Shown: positions 36,027-45,626 of the stretch, piece by piece
Position numbering within the stretch: position 1 is the first letter of the stretch
How the letters are laid out: every line of letters starts with the position of its first letter
From: an uncultured Pseudomonadota bacterium
GTDB taxonomy: Bacteria; Pseudomonadota; Gammaproteobacteria; Ga0077536
DNA length: 64,000 nt
NCBI GenBank assembly: GCA_903825645.1
Contig: CAIKBL010000025.1
Span: forward strand, 62,001-126,000
Direction: 5' to 3'
The notes under the pieces: generated by a model
The model's database searches: none
Told to the model about the DNA's origin: nothing
What the model saw: the letters and a program-made list of their open reading frames with translations, nothing else
Program-made: the position numbers and the translations under genes

Positions 36027-38161
36027 GAAGCGTCGATATCGATGTCGGCGGAACGTTCACCGATCTCGTCCTCACCTACGACGATCGGCGGGTCATCGCG
36101 AAAGCACCGACGACCCCCTATGATCTTTCCGTATGTTTCATGAACGTTCTGGAAGATGGCGCCGAGCAGCTTGGTTACAGCACAGAAGAGCTCCTGCCGG
36201 ACATTGAGGTAGTTCGTTATTCGACCACCGTAGCAATGAACCGGCTCATTGAGCGCAAGGGTCCAAGACTCGGCCTCATGGCGACCGAAGGTCACGAAGA
36301 TGCCATTCTGATTGGGCGAGGGGCCCAATGGGTCGACGGACTGAGAATTGGCGAGCGGCGCAATCTTGCCGCTCAACACAAGCCGACCCCGTTGATTTCC
36401 AGACGTATGATCGTAGGGCTTAAGGAGCGTGTGGATTCGACCGGCTGTATTCTGCGAGAACTCGTAGAGGACGATGTTCGGGAAAAACTTCGCTATCTTA
36501 TTGACAACGGCGCACGTGCAATCGCGGTATCACTGTTATGGTCTTTCGCAAATCCTGCACACGAACGTCGGGTTCGGGAAATAATCCGTGAAGAATACAA
36601 GGGTTATCATGTCGGTTATCTCCCCGTCGTCCTCTCCCATGAGGTCGTTGGCAAAGTAGGGGAATACGAGAGAAGCATGACCGCAATCCTTGATGCCTAT
36701 CTCCAACGCTCCATCAAACTCGAGATGGAGGCGACGTGGGACCAGCTGCGGGAACGCGGCTACACCGGCAGCTTTCTCCTCACGCACAACACCGGTGGTA
36801 GTGCGGAAATGTTTAAGACGACGGCGTCCCGAACTTATAACGGAGGACCTATCGCAGGTCTCATGGGCTCCTATCATATCGGCCGCACGCTCGGTTACAA
36901 AAATGTCATTGCGAGTGACGTCGGAGGCACCAGCTTTGACGTCGGAATGGTCGTTGATGCGGGCGTCCGGAGCTACGAATTTCGCCCCATCATTGACCGA
37001 TGGATGGTCGGAATCACCATGCTGCAAACCACCACCATGGGCGCGGGCGGTGGTTCAATTGCGCGTTACAACACGCTCCTGAACCGTCTGGAAGTCGGCC
37101 CACATAGTGCCGGGGCGATGCCCGGGCCCGCCTGTTACGACCTCGGCGGCACTGAGCCGACCGTCACGGATGCTGACGTAGTTCTGGGCTACATCTCGCC
37201 GGATACCTATTTCGGCGGACGCATGCCACTCAGCCGGGATAAAGCCTATGCGGCGATTCGCCAGAAAGTAGCTGAGCCGCTCGGCATTTCGGTCGACGAG
37301 GCGGCAGCGATGATTCGGAACATCGTTGAGGAAAACATGGCTTCGGCCATTAAACGCGAAGTTCATTTGCGGGGCTACTATCCAGAAGACTTCGTGCTCT
37401 TTGCCTTCGGCGGCGGTGGTCCGACGCACGTCGCCGGCTATCGGGCCGAAATTCCGGTCGCCGTCATTTTCCCTCAAGCGCCGGTCTTTTGTGCCCTAGG
37501 CAGTTCGGTCATGGATATCATGCATGTTTACGAAGTATCGCGACGCATGACGTTTATGGAGGCCATCACGGGAAAATTCTCTACTGACTACGAGAAATTT
37601 AACGGTGCGGTTCAGAACTTGATCGAGCAGGCTAAAATAGACCTCGCGGCGGAAGGCCTTGCTGTCGACACTGCTATTTTCCAGGTCGAGCTGGACATGC
37701 TCTATGGTGGCCAAGTCCACGTAAAAAGAGTTTCTTCGCCTCACCTGCGCATCGAAAGCGAAGTTCAAATGCGAGAAATTTATGAGGCCTTCGAAAAAGA
37801 GTTCTCCGAAGCGTTCAGTCCACACGTCGTTAATAAACCGGGTGGCGTGCATCTCGAGAATATTATTCTAAAAGCGACGGTGCCAACCGAAAAACTGGAA
37901 CTACCGATGAGACCACTCGGATCAGCCGACGCCAGTAGTGCATTAACCGGCTTCCGCGAAGCATATTGGCCCGAACTGAAAGTCCGCCAGGACACCTCCG
38001 TCTATCGTTTTGAGGATATGCAACCCGGGCATCACATCGTGGGCCCGGTCATCGTTGACGCGGAGTTCACCACGTTAATCGTACCGCCGGGTCAATTTTT
38101 TCATATTGATGCACGCGGCCTCGGCATTCTGGAGTATTCGAAGAAAGGATCGCGAAAGTGA
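36023..38161 (+). CDS. Acetophenone carboxylase-like subunit, HyuA family (Apc3-like)
   Basis: A 712-aa (about 78 kDa) HyuA-type protein. SVDIDVGGTFTDLVL (residues 3-17) and SDVGGTSFDVGMV (about 302-314) give the two phosphate-binding motifs, and GAGGGSIARY and PGPACYDLGGTEPTVTDAD are family hallmarks. It overlaps its upstream neighbour by ATGA and its downstream neighbour by GTGA. Two HyuA-type paralogues in one operon are a feature of acetophenone carboxylase, where one is thought to make the phosphorylated substrate. Confidence 0.8.
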   Translation: MRSVDIDVGGTFTDLVLTYDDRRVIAKAPTTPYDLSVCFMNVLEDGAEQLGYSTEELLPDIEVVRYSTTVAMNRLIERKGPRLGLMATEGHEDAILIGRGAQWVDGLRIGERRNLAAQHKPTPLISRRMIVGLKERVDSTGCILRELVEDDVREKLRYLIDNGARAIAVSLLWSFANPAHERRVREIIREEYKGYHVGYLPVVLSHEVVGKVGEYERSMTAILDAYLQRSIKLEMEATWDQLRERGYTGSFLLTHNTGGSAEMFKTTASRTYNGGPIAGLMGSYHIGRTLGYKNVIASDVGGTSFDVGMVVDAGVRSYEFRPIIDRWMVGITMLQTTTMGAGGGSIARYNTLLNRLEVGPHSAGAMPGPACYDLGGTEPTVTDADVVLGYISPDTYFGGRMPLSRDKAYAAIRQKVAEPLGISVDEAAAMIRNIVEENMASAIKREVHLRGYYPEDFVLFAFGGGGPTHVAGYRAEIPVAVIFPQAPVFCALGSSVMDIMHVYEVSRRMTFMEAITGKFSTDYEKFNGAVQNLIEQAKIDLAAEGLAVDTAIFQVELDMLYGGQVHVKRVSSPHLRIESEVQMREIYEAFEKEFSEAFSPHVVNKPGGVHLENIILKATVPTEKLELPMRPLGSADASSALTGFREAYWPELKVRQDTSVYRFEDMQPGHHIVGPVIVDAEFTTLIVPPGQFFHIDARGLGILEYSKKGSRK

Positions 38162-40209
38162 GTTACCCCACCGTAGAAGAAAAACTTGCGTCGCTAAAAA
38201 TCACACCGGCGACGCCGCACGAACTACGATGCATGGAAAAAGTATCGCGCGGTTCTTATGAAATTGCCGTTCAGCGTACGGCTGATATCCTAGACGAGGG
38301 CTACGAAATATTTATGCGCTCTTCGCGCAGTTCTATGGGCGTGGCTGGTGATTCTATAGTCGCCATGTTCAGTGCACACGGCGATCTCGTGAATGCGTCT
38401 GCCGGCACTTACCTTCACGCCATCATCCCGCCTATTGTCATCAAGTATATTTTGAAAAAATACCGGGAAAATCCCGGTATAAACGATGGCGATATTTTCT
38501 ACACGAATGATGCCCTTTACGGAGGAATCCATAACCCCGATCAAGTCGCGATCATGCCAGTTTTCCATGCTGGGGAGCTTGTCGCTTGGACCGCGGCCTT
38601 GTCCCACACGACCGAAACGGGCGCTTGCGAGCCCGGCGGGATGCCGTTATCTGCTACTTCACGTTTTGAAGAAGGGATGAATCTTCCTCCGATGAAAATC
38701 GGTCAAAATTTCCGCATCAATAATGACATTATCGAGTTATTTTCAGCGTTCGGGATTCGGGCGGAGGCGAATGTCACGGTTGATCTGAAAGCACGCTGTA
38801 CAACGGCGGATCGGGTCCGTACTCGTTTGGTTGAGATGTGTGAGCGGGAGGGCGCTGATTTTGTGACGGGCTTGTTTCGACGGATGCTGATAGAAGCCGA
38901 AACAGGCGCACGTAAGCGTCTCATGACATGGCCGGACGGTGTTTATCGTTGTGTGACATTCAGTGATGCGGCGGGGCTAAAACGTGGCCTTATTCGCAAC
39001 TGCTTTCTAACCATGACTAAACGAGCCGATCACCTCACGATAGATTTCACGGGGACAAGTCCCGAAAACCTGTCCAGCTACAACGCACACCCACAAGCCG
39101 TGATTGGGCATCTGGCTAATTACATTTATGAGTATGTGTTCCATGACCTGCCAATTTCGAGTGCAACGTTTGCACCGCTTGACTTTATATTCCCAGAAGC
39201 AAGTTGCTTGTCCCCAACGCCTCGCGCAGCTACCAGCAACGCGGTAATGATTTGCACGGGTGCTATGAGCGCCATTGCGAACTGCATTTCGCGGGCCCGT
39301 TTCCCGAGTGAAGATTGGCACCAAACCACCGCTTCCATGGGTAACGGCGGTAATGCGCCGGTCATAGCCGGCACTTCCCAATGGCAAATGCCGTTCGCCG
39401 ACATGATCGCCTATACGATCAATACTGAAGGCCAGGGTGCTCGTTGTACGCATGACGGGATGGATGCCTACGGATTCCCGTGGTGCGCTTTTGGTCGCGC
39501 GCCTGATGTTGAGAGTATGGAGAACGAATTCCCGATGCTGGTGCCTTTTAGCCAGCACTGGCCGGACTCCGGCGGACACGGAAAATTTCGTGGCGGGTGC
39601 GGCACCACTCAGTTTTGGTCAGTCCATCATGTGCCCATGCTGTTTTTCCTCTCGATCGCTGACAACAGTTCATTGCAAACGCCGCAGCCGCTGTTCGGCG
39701 GCTACGCGCCACCGACAGTTCCCGGTATCACGATAAAAGACACGAAGGTTACCGAGCTGCTTGCCCGACTTGACGACGGTACACTTGATTTTCATGCGCT
39801 TATCCGCGGTGACTTTGGCGAGGTGCAAACGGAGCCTAATGGGCGCTCTGCCAGACCGGTAGAAGCTGATAAGACAATCTCCGTCCTAATGTCTACTGGC
39901 GGCGCAGGCTATGGCGATCCACTCGATCGAGATCCCGCTCTCGTCCAAAAAGATTTGCTAGCCGGTTTGTGCTCAGCATGGAGCGCAAGAGAGATCTATC
40001 AGGTTGTTTGGGATCCCGTTCGCGAACGGGTGGATGTGCCCGCGACTGAATCGGCGCGGGAGGCGACCCGGAAAAGAAGACTCGCCAGAGGCAAGCCTTA
40101 TGTGGAGTTTGAGAAAGAATGGTCCAAGCGAAAACCGCCCGAAGAGATCATGAATCTCTATGGCTCTTGGCCCGATGCAAAACCACTTGCGCCAGTATTC
40201 CGACCCTAG
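38158..40209 (+). CDS. Acetophenone carboxylase-like subunit, HyuB family (Apc4-like)
   Basis: A 683-aa (about 75 kDa) HyuB-type protein starting with GTG at 38158 inside the previous stop (GTGA). Family signs include MRSSRSSMGVAGDSIVAMFS near residues 53-72, NDALYGGIHNPDQ, the RGGCGTTQFW segment and GGAGYGDPLDRDP near the C-terminus. HyuB subunits form the metal-binding carboxylation or amidohydrolysis site together with HyuA. The AT-rich parts of this gene are not unusual for the operon. Confidence 0.8.
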   Translation: MSYPTVEEKLASLKITPATPHELRCMEKVSRGSYEIAVQRTADILDEGYEIFMRSSRSSMGVAGDSIVAMFSAHGDLVNASAGTYLHAIIPPIVIKYILKKYRENPGINDGDIFYTNDALYGGIHNPDQVAIMPVFHAGELVAWTAALSHTTETGACEPGGMPLSATSRFEEGMNLPPMKIGQNFRINNDIIELFSAFGIRAEANVTVDLKARCTTADRVRTRLVEMCEREGADFVTGLFRRMLIEAETGARKRLMTWPDGVYRCVTFSDAAGLKRGLIRNCFLTMTKRADHLTIDFTGTSPENLSSYNAHPQAVIGHLANYIYEYVFHDLPISSATFAPLDFIFPEASCLSPTPRAATSNAVMICTGAMSAIANCISRARFPSEDWHQTTASMGNGGNAPVIAGTSQWQMPFADMIAYTINTEGQGARCTHDGMDAYGFPWCAFGRAPDVESMENEFPMLVPFSQHWPDSGGHGKFRGGCGTTQFWSVHHVPMLFFLSIADNSSLQTPQPLFGGYAPPTVPGITIKDTKVTELLARLDDGTLDFHALIRGDFGEVQTEPNGRSARPVEADKTISVLMSTGGAGYGDPLDRDPALVQKDLLAGLCSAWSAREIYQVVWDPVRERVDVPATESAREATRKRRLARGKPYVEFEKEWSKRKPPEEIMNLYGSWPDAKPLAPVFRP

Positions 40210-40228
40210 TGCTGAATGGATCTGACAG

Positions 40229-40954
40229 ATGATTAATCGCCCACCCCGGCGGCGGCTCCAGGCCCTTGCGCAAGGACGAGGTGCACAGGAGCGCCTTGCC
40301 GCACTACTGGCCTTTGATGCGGCCGCGCAGATTTCGGCGCGCCCTCTAGAGGAATTTCATCGAGATCCAACCCAGCTAGCAAATGGGCTCAGCGAATTGC
40401 AGCGCGCGCTAGGTAGCGACGTCATCTGCTGCGCTTTGGCTGATAACTTCGAAAAGGATTCGGTCGGGAGTTCAACTTTTTCCCTAGAGGCGATACTCGT
40501 ACCAGGGACACGGGGCGCAGCGAGTCTCGAGGCCTGCCGACGCCTGAGAGCGACCGCAGGAGAATCATGCGTGTTACTGGCGGGTCTCACCGGACCGGCC
40601 ACGCTAGCGGCGCAATTCGCCACAGACCTTTCCACCGCCGGCGAGGTGTTCACCTCACTCGCGAAAGCGTTCTGTGCTGCCGGCGCCGATTTAATTCTCG
40701 TGTTCGATGCCGCGCTACCGACGGATCTCGGTCAATGGGCTGACACGCTCAAAACTGCCGGTAATATTGCGCGTTTTCACCGCGCACTCGCCATGCAGTG
40801 GGACTCTGCGGCACCACTGCCACAACCCGCAAAAATTCCTCTGTTTGCACCATCAAAAGGCCTAGCCGGGATCACCGTCACGACCGAAATCGCTGCTCCA
40901 GATGTCAGTCTCGAACATCTAAAAGCCTGGATAACCGCAGTAAGCGCCGAATAG
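40229..40954 (+). CDS. Accessory protein of the carboxylase operon (Apc5 position)
   Basis: A 241-aa protein whose place matches the fifth, loosely bound subunit of acetophenone carboxylase. It is smaller than the 34 kDa protein known there. A LAGLTGPATLAAQFA stretch (about residues 117-131) and the spacing of helices recall the uroporphyrinogen decarboxylase/MtaA fold, but the catalytic motifs of that enzyme are not seen. Function is unknown. It lies 19 bases after the HyuB-like gene. Confidence 0.55.
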   Translation: MINRPPRRRLQALAQGRGAQERLAALLAFDAAAQISARPLEEFHRDPTQLANGLSELQRALGSDVICCALADNFEKDSVGSSTFSLEAILVPGTRGAASLEACRRLRATAGESCVLLAGLTGPATLAAQFATDLSTAGEVFTSLAKAFCAAGADLILVFDAALPTDLGQWADTLKTAGNIARFHRALAMQWDSAAPLPQPAKIPLFAPSKGLAGITVTTEIAAPDVSLEHLKAWITAVSAE

Positions 40955-40991
40955 GTACTGTTTTTCCCGTACATTGGAGAGTGAGGCTTTC

Positions 40992-42314
40992 ATGACCGGT
41001 TCCTATTGGAATGCCGCTGCAGAAACTGCAACGCCTGAAGTTGTTCGCGAACTTCATTTTCGCAAGCTCAAAGCGCAGATTGCGTATCTCTGGAACTTCT
41101 CGCCCTTTTACCGCGAAAAGCTGGAACACGCGGATCTAGTGCCTAATAGGCTTCGCTCACTCGACGATCTTTCGCTTTTTCCGTTTACCGAAAAACATGA
41201 ATTGCGCGAGTCACAGCTTGCCGAGCCCCCCTTGGGCAGACACCGCGCATGCCCCGCTGACGCCGTGCGGCGAATTTATTCCACCAGCGGTACAACCGGA
41301 CGACCGACCTACATAGGCCTTACGGCACAGGATATTAACGGGTGGAAGGAAGCCGCCCTACGTGCTTTCTGGACGGCCGGACTCAGGCCTGGCGCCATTG
41401 TGCCGATAGTCGTGTCTCCGTTTGTCGTGGCCGCCTCCTATGCTGACGCATTTGAGACCATCGGCACCTGTATTCCCGTTGGGGTCAATATGACTGACCG
41501 ACTAATCGATGCTTTTCGCTTTGCAAAAGCGGATAGTCTTTTGTGTACTTCTTCCTATCCACTCCATTTTGCAGCGGCCCTCATTCAACGCGGAATCGAT
41601 CCCCGTACCCTTGGTCTGAAACGAATTTTCGCTGGCGGAGAGCCTGGCGCGTCAATCCCCTCGGTCCGTAAACAGATAGAAGATTGCTTTGATTGTCGGA
41701 TCCTTGAGGTATCGGGCAATGGTGATTACAGCGGAATGGCTTGGGCAGAATGTGAGCATCGACGCGGAATGCACTTTGTGGCACAGGGATTAATCCATCC
41801 GGAACTAATCGATCCGGAAAGTGGCAACTCGATTGATATCGAAGCAGGCGCGCAAGGTGAACTGGTCTGTACCAGCCTTGACCGGGAATGTATTCCTTTA
41901 CTGCGTTTTCGGACCCGCGATCATGTCATCGTGACACAGACCGACTGCGCTTGCGGCAGAACAGGATTTGGCATCCGGATCATCGGCAGAACGGACGACA
42001 TGCTCATTATACGTGGCGTCAACGTCTATCCGTCCGCCGTACGGGATGTCATCGCGAGCTTTTCTCCAGAAACCAATGGCATGATGGAAATCCAGTTATC
42101 GGCCGCCCCGCCGCAAGGCTGGGAGCCTCCGCTACAAATCAAGGTGGAAACGACGGGACAAAACGACGTGGAAAATGTCCGGTTGAAGGCAGCCATTGAG
42201 ACATCCCTCAGGGATAAATTGATTTTTCGTGCGGAAATAACTCTGGTACCGGTCGGCACGCTCCCACGATATGAGTACAAGGCAAAATTGGTGAAAAAGT
42301 GCTACGAGGAATAG
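40992..42314 (+). CDS. AMP-forming CoA ligase, phenylacetate-CoA ligase (PaaK)-like
   Basis: A 440-aa adenylate-forming ligase of the short PaaK class. The P-loop is RIYSTSGTTGRPTY (about residues 95-108), with FAGGEPGAS, EVSGNGDY and the hinge region RTDDMLIIRGVNVYPSAVRD. A CAC motif (DCACGRTGFG) precedes it, as in PaaK. The start is ATG 40992. As the last gene of the carboxylase-like operon, it probably activates the 3-oxo-acid product with CoA, as benzoylacetate-CoA ligase does in acetophenone degradation. Confidence 0.8.
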   Translation: MTGSYWNAAAETATPEVVRELHFRKLKAQIAYLWNFSPFYREKLEHADLVPNRLRSLDDLSLFPFTEKHELRESQLAEPPLGRHRACPADAVRRIYSTSGTTGRPTYIGLTAQDINGWKEAALRAFWTAGLRPGAIVPIVVSPFVVAASYADAFETIGTCIPVGVNMTDRLIDAFRFAKADSLLCTSSYPLHFAAALIQRGIDPRTLGLKRIFAGGEPGASIPSVRKQIEDCFDCRILEVSGNGDYSGMAWAECEHRRGMHFVAQGLIHPELIDPESGNSIDIEAGAQGELVCTSLDRECIPLLRFRTRDHVIVTQTDCACGRTGFGIRIIGRTDDMLIIRGVNVYPSAVRDVIASFSPETNGMMEIQLSAAPPQGWEPPLQIKVETTGQNDVENVRLKAAIETSLRDKLIFRAEITLVPVGTLPRYEYKAKLVKKCYEE

Positions 42315-42606
42315 AAAAGGCAAGCACGACTGCTTGATCGCGGCGTCAAATGGGGACCAATGACTATCCCGGAACGCCGAAAGTAACGAAAACTTGTCCT
42401 GCCGAACAGAACGAGATCACCGGTTCGATAGGGCCACTGGAAAGGTCTTGCACGACCCCGGCAGGTCGACTGTTCGTCAAAACTGGTCGAGCATCCGGCC
42501 CAGACGCGTTAGTATGCGCTGCCACAACCTCGAGATGAGAGGATATGGGTACATCCTTCATCTGGAACTTTCGGTTCCCAATCCAACACTGGACATTCAG
42601 GCCGTC
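42315..42606. other. Intergenic gap before rlmI
   Basis: 292 bases. A perfect 6-bp hairpin CAAGCA/TGCTTG (42321-42336) lies just after the ligase stop but has no T-run. Frames here are open in the rlmI frame upstream of its ATG, without family likeness. No other feature was seen. Confidence 0.3.
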
Positions 42607-43794
42607 ATGAAAATTCACCGCGTCATACTCAAAATTGGGCGCGAGAAAGCCCTGCTCCGCCGTCATCCCTGGATTTTTTCAGGCGCCATTGCCCGGATAG
42701 ACGGCTCCCCACAACCTGGGCATACCGTCCGTGTCGAGGCTGGCGATGGGCGATTTCTCGGATGGGGGGCCTACAGCGCCACCTCCCAAATCTCGGTGCG
42801 AATATGGAGCTTCGATGAGGCGAATACCCTAGATGCAACTCTAATCGCGAGCAAAGTTCAGCGTGCTGTCGCACGTCGGGCGCGGCTATCTCGAACCCAT
42901 GACGCTGTCCGCCTTATCAATGCAGAGGCAGATGGCTTGCCGGGCATTATCTGCGATCGCTACGGCAGCCATCTGGTGTTGCAACTCTCGAGTGCCGGGG
43001 CGGCGCATTGGAGGGGAGACATCGTTGACAACCTAGTGACGGCAACGGGCCTGACGCATGTGTTTGAGCGCTCTGATGCCGAAGTGATGGCGCTTGAGGG
43101 ACTCACGGAACAAGTCGGACCATTACGGGGTGAAGCACCGGATTTCGCACTCCCCATCAACGAGGGTGATCTCCGCTACGTGGTAAGCGTAACCCATGGC
43201 CATAAAACCGGTTTCTATCTCGATCAACGGGATAATCGGCGTCTCGTGAGGAGCGTCGCGGATGTAGAGGATGTTCTCGATTGTTTTTGTTACACCGGTG
43301 GTTTCACCTTAAACGCGCTCGCGGGGGGTGCCCGCCACGTTACAGCAGTGGACGGATCAGCTGACGCCTTAGGACTGGCACAGACCCATATTGGCTTAAA
43401 CGGCCTTAACGCAGAGCGGGTCGACTTAATAGAAGATGATGTGTTCAAGCGGCTGCGGAAACTGCGCGATCAAGCGCGTACATTTGACCTGATTGTCCTC
43501 GACCCGCCAAAGTTTGCGCCGACCGCAGCGCTCGCCGCCCGAGCCGCTCGCGGATATAAGGACATCAATCTGCTTGCATTCAAACTATTGAAGCCCGGCG
43601 GGCTTTTGTTCACTTTCTCGTGCTCTGGTGGGGTTAGTCGAGATCTTTTTCAAAAAATCGTGGCAGGCGCCGCATTGGATGCCGGCGTTGACGCGCAACT
43701 TCTCCGTCATCTGGGTGCCGGCGATGACCATCCCGTCGCGTTGAATTTTCCAGAAGGGGACTACTTGAAAGGGTTGATGATTCAGGTCGCCTAA
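42607..43794 (+). CDS. rlmI: 23S rRNA m5C methyltransferase RlmI-like
   Basis: A 395-aa PUA-plus-methyltransferase protein. ILKIGREKALLRRHPWIFSGAI (about residues 6-27) is the PUA-type N-terminus; GHKTGFYLDQRDNR, VLDCFCYTGGFTLNALAGG and IVLDPPKFA are the SAM-binding and catalytic motifs, and FTFSCSGGVS supplies the catalytic cysteine. The start ATG 42607 is chosen over the longer frame to 42394, whose extra residues do not match the family. It methylates C1962 of 23S rRNA in E. coli. Confidence 0.9.
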   Translation: MKIHRVILKIGREKALLRRHPWIFSGAIARIDGSPQPGHTVRVEAGDGRFLGWGAYSATSQISVRIWSFDEANTLDATLIASKVQRAVARRARLSRTHDAVRLINAEADGLPGIICDRYGSHLVLQLSSAGAAHWRGDIVDNLVTATGLTHVFERSDAEVMALEGLTEQVGPLRGEAPDFALPINEGDLRYVVSVTHGHKTGFYLDQRDNRRLVRSVADVEDVLDCFCYTGGFTLNALAGGARHVTAVDGSADALGLAQTHIGLNGLNAERVDLIEDDVFKRLRKLRDQARTFDLIVLDPPKFAPTAALAARAARGYKDINLLAFKLLKPGGLLFTFSCSGGVSRDLFQKIVAGAALDAGVDAQLLRHLGAGDDHPVALNFPEGDYLKGLMIQVA

Positions 43795-43931
43795 TCGTGC
43801 GTAGTTCAGCCGCCGCGCCGAGGCAGTTTGCATACGCAACTGAGCGCGCGCTTCTTTCCCGGCCAGCGCGCGAAGCGTGTCACAAACCAGGTGTCGACGT
43901 AACCATACGGAGAAAATGATCGGATGTTTCC

Positions 43932-44552
43932 ATGAGCACCCCTGACCGATCCCCGTTGGAGTTCTATTTCGATTTCCTGTCACCCTTCGGCTACTTTGCC
44001 AGCCTGCGTGTTGATGCGCTGGCAGCACGCCATCGTCGGGAAATCGTCTGGAAGCCTATGCTGCTGGGGATTTCAGTCCTGAAAGTTATGAAACTACAAC
44101 CGATTCTCGACACGCCGTTGAAGGGCTCCTACATCAGACAAGAGGCCACGCGTTACATGCGTCGGCATCGCCTTACGCTGCGCCGAGAATTAAAGACCCC
44201 CACGATGAATCCGCTGCCTGTCGCCCGTCTATTCGCTTGGTTGTCCGTACATGCGCATCCTTATGCGAAACCCTTCGCTAAGGCCGCCTACCATGCCTAT
44301 TGGCAGGAGGAAATGGACATTTGTACGCCAGAAACATTAGCCCCGCTCGCCCGTACCATCGGTTTGCCCGAGAACGTTTTCGCTGAAGCAATCGCGGATC
44401 CACAGGCCAGCCAACTCCTGCGCCGGGCTATCGACGCAGGGCTTGAGCTCGGTGTATTTGGCTCTCCATTTTTTCGAATAGACGGCGAGCCCTTCTTCGG
44501 CTGCGACAAACTCGAACTTATCGATGACTGGCTGACTCAGGACGGCTGGTAA
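43932..44552 (+). CDS. 2-hydroxychromene-2-carboxylate isomerase-like (DsbA-family) protein
   Basis: A 206-aa thioredoxin-fold protein of the HCCA isomerase/kappa-GST class. It opens PLEFYFDFLSPFGYFASLRVD (residues 8-28), where Ser 17 takes the place of the cysteine seen in DsbA, and ends with GVFGSPFFRIDGEPFFGCDKL. Family members isomerise chromene acids in naphthalene breakdown or act as glutathione enzymes. No naphthalene dioxygenase genes are in the window. Confidence 0.8.
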   Translation: MSTPDRSPLEFYFDFLSPFGYFASLRVDALAARHRREIVWKPMLLGISVLKVMKLQPILDTPLKGSYIRQEATRYMRRHRLTLRRELKTPTMNPLPVARLFAWLSVHAHPYAKPFAKAAYHAYWQEEMDICTPETLAPLARTIGLPENVFAEAIADPQASQLLRRAIDAGLELGVFGSPFFRIDGEPFFGCDKLELIDDWLTQDGW

Positions 44553-44568
44553 CAGGGAGACGACGAGC

Positions 44569-44784
44569 ATGCGTTGGTTCAGAAGGTTCTTGACCCTCCT
44601 TGCCGCCGCTGTTTTATTCCTGCTGGCTTCCTTTCTGGGCGGCATGACAAACAGCGTCATTGATGGACTCCATCTTACCCAGCGTAACCTGTGGTGGGGT
44701 GGATCGGCGGGTCTGATTTTGATTATTGTCGGAATCTTGAGGACGTGGCGCCGTCGCCCCTCCTCTCCCCCGCTGAACAAATGA
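44569..44784 (+). CDS. Small membrane protein, unknown
   Basis: A 71-aa protein with two hydrophobic segments, FLTLLAAAVLFLLASFLGG (about 6-24) and WGGSAGLILIIVGIL (about 43-57), and a basic tail. It lies 16 bases after the isomerase gene, with a ribosome site GGGAGACGACGAG. No family recognised. Confidence 0.55.
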   Translation: MRWFRRFLTLLAAAVLFLLASFLGGMTNSVIDGLHLTQRNLWWGGSAGLILIIVGILRTWRRRPSSPPLNK

Positions 44785-44889
44785 ATCAATGTCTTGGGCT
44801 TGACGCCCAACCCGCGCGCGCCTAACGTGGCCATCCCTGCAGTCCTCGAACTGCTCGTTCAATCACCTGTGCCCTAGGAGGTCGTTTTC

Positions 44890-45540
44890 ATGAAGTTGAT
44901 AGATTCTTTTGGTCCGAATCCTCGTGTTGTCCGCATGTTCATCGCAGAAAAGGATATCACCCTCCCCAGCGAGCAGGTCGACATTCTGGCTGGCGATAAC
45001 CGCAAAGAAGGCTATCTGAAGCGCAATCCGGGCGGGCAGATGCCCGCACTAGAGCTCGACGATGGCTCCTTCATCGCCGAAACTGCTGTTATTTGCGAGT
45101 ATCTAGAAGAAAAATATCCTGACCACACGCGTATTGGTAAAACTGCGGAAGAGCGTGCCCATGCACGGCTCTGGCAGCGTCGGGTAGAACTCAACATTAC
45201 CGAGAATATGTATAACGGTTTTCGCTATGCCGAAGGCTATGAAATGTTCAAAGACCGTTTGCATTGCATTCCGGCGGCAGCGGCAGACCTTAAAGCCGTT
45301 GCCCAAGAAAAGCTCAAGTGGCTTGATAGTCTGATGGGCAACCAGCCGTTTATCTGCGGCAACGAGCCACGCTTCGTCGACATCACCCTGTATTGCTGCC
45401 TGGATTTTATGCAGGGCGTAGGTCAGGCACTAAATCCTGATCTAAAAAATATCGGCGCCTGGTTTGCCCGGATGGCGGCCCGGCCTAGCGCCGCGGCGAG
45501 TCTCCATCCGGCGTCCGAGCAGGTCAAAATGCGCGGTTGA
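44890..45540 (+). CDS. Glutathione S-transferase family protein
   Basis: A 216-aa GST. The N-domain begins MKLIDSFGPNPRVVRMFIAEK and contains GGQMPALELDDGSFIAETAVICEYLEE, with the PALE and ET(S)-like glutathione contacts. The C-domain helical part has the RFVDITLYCCLDF N-cap region. Length fits. The start ATG 44890 follows AGGAGG. It is closed by a strong terminator. Confidence 0.87.
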   Translation: MKLIDSFGPNPRVVRMFIAEKDITLPSEQVDILAGDNRKEGYLKRNPGGQMPALELDDGSFIAETAVICEYLEEKYPDHTRIGKTAEERAHARLWQRRVELNITENMYNGFRYAEGYEMFKDRLHCIPAAAADLKAVAQEKLKWLDSLMGNQPFICGNEPRFVDITLYCCLDFMQGVGQALNPDLKNIGAWFARMAARPSAAASLHPASEQVKMRG

Positions 45541-45562
45541 TTTAATCACGTCGCTTACTTCA

Positions 45563-45590
45563 AGCGGGGCCGACAAGGGCCTCGCTTTTT
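45563..45590 (+). terminator. Rho-independent terminator
   Basis: AGCGGGGCC and GGCCTCGCT pair over nine bases (one G-U) around GACAAG and are followed by TTTTT within the gap between the GST gene and the convergent MBL hydrolase. It ends the plus-strand transcript. Confidence 0.82.
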
Positions 45591-45626
45591 AGGACACGTC
45601 ATCCACTCCGCTTTTCCTGTCGACCT

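Noticed and set aside
40229..40954. Uroporphyrinogen decarboxylase assignment for the fifth gene of the carboxylase-like operon
   Set aside because: Only a weak LTGPATLAAQ resemblance; the enzyme's N-terminal catalytic Arg/Asp motifs are not present.
42321..42336. CAAGCA/TGCTTG hairpin after the CoA ligase as a terminator
   Set aside because: Short stem and no T-run follows.
44794..44810. TTGGGC/GCCCAA hairpin after the small membrane protein as a terminator
   Set aside because: Perfect but short stem, followed by C/G-rich sequence rather than T residues.
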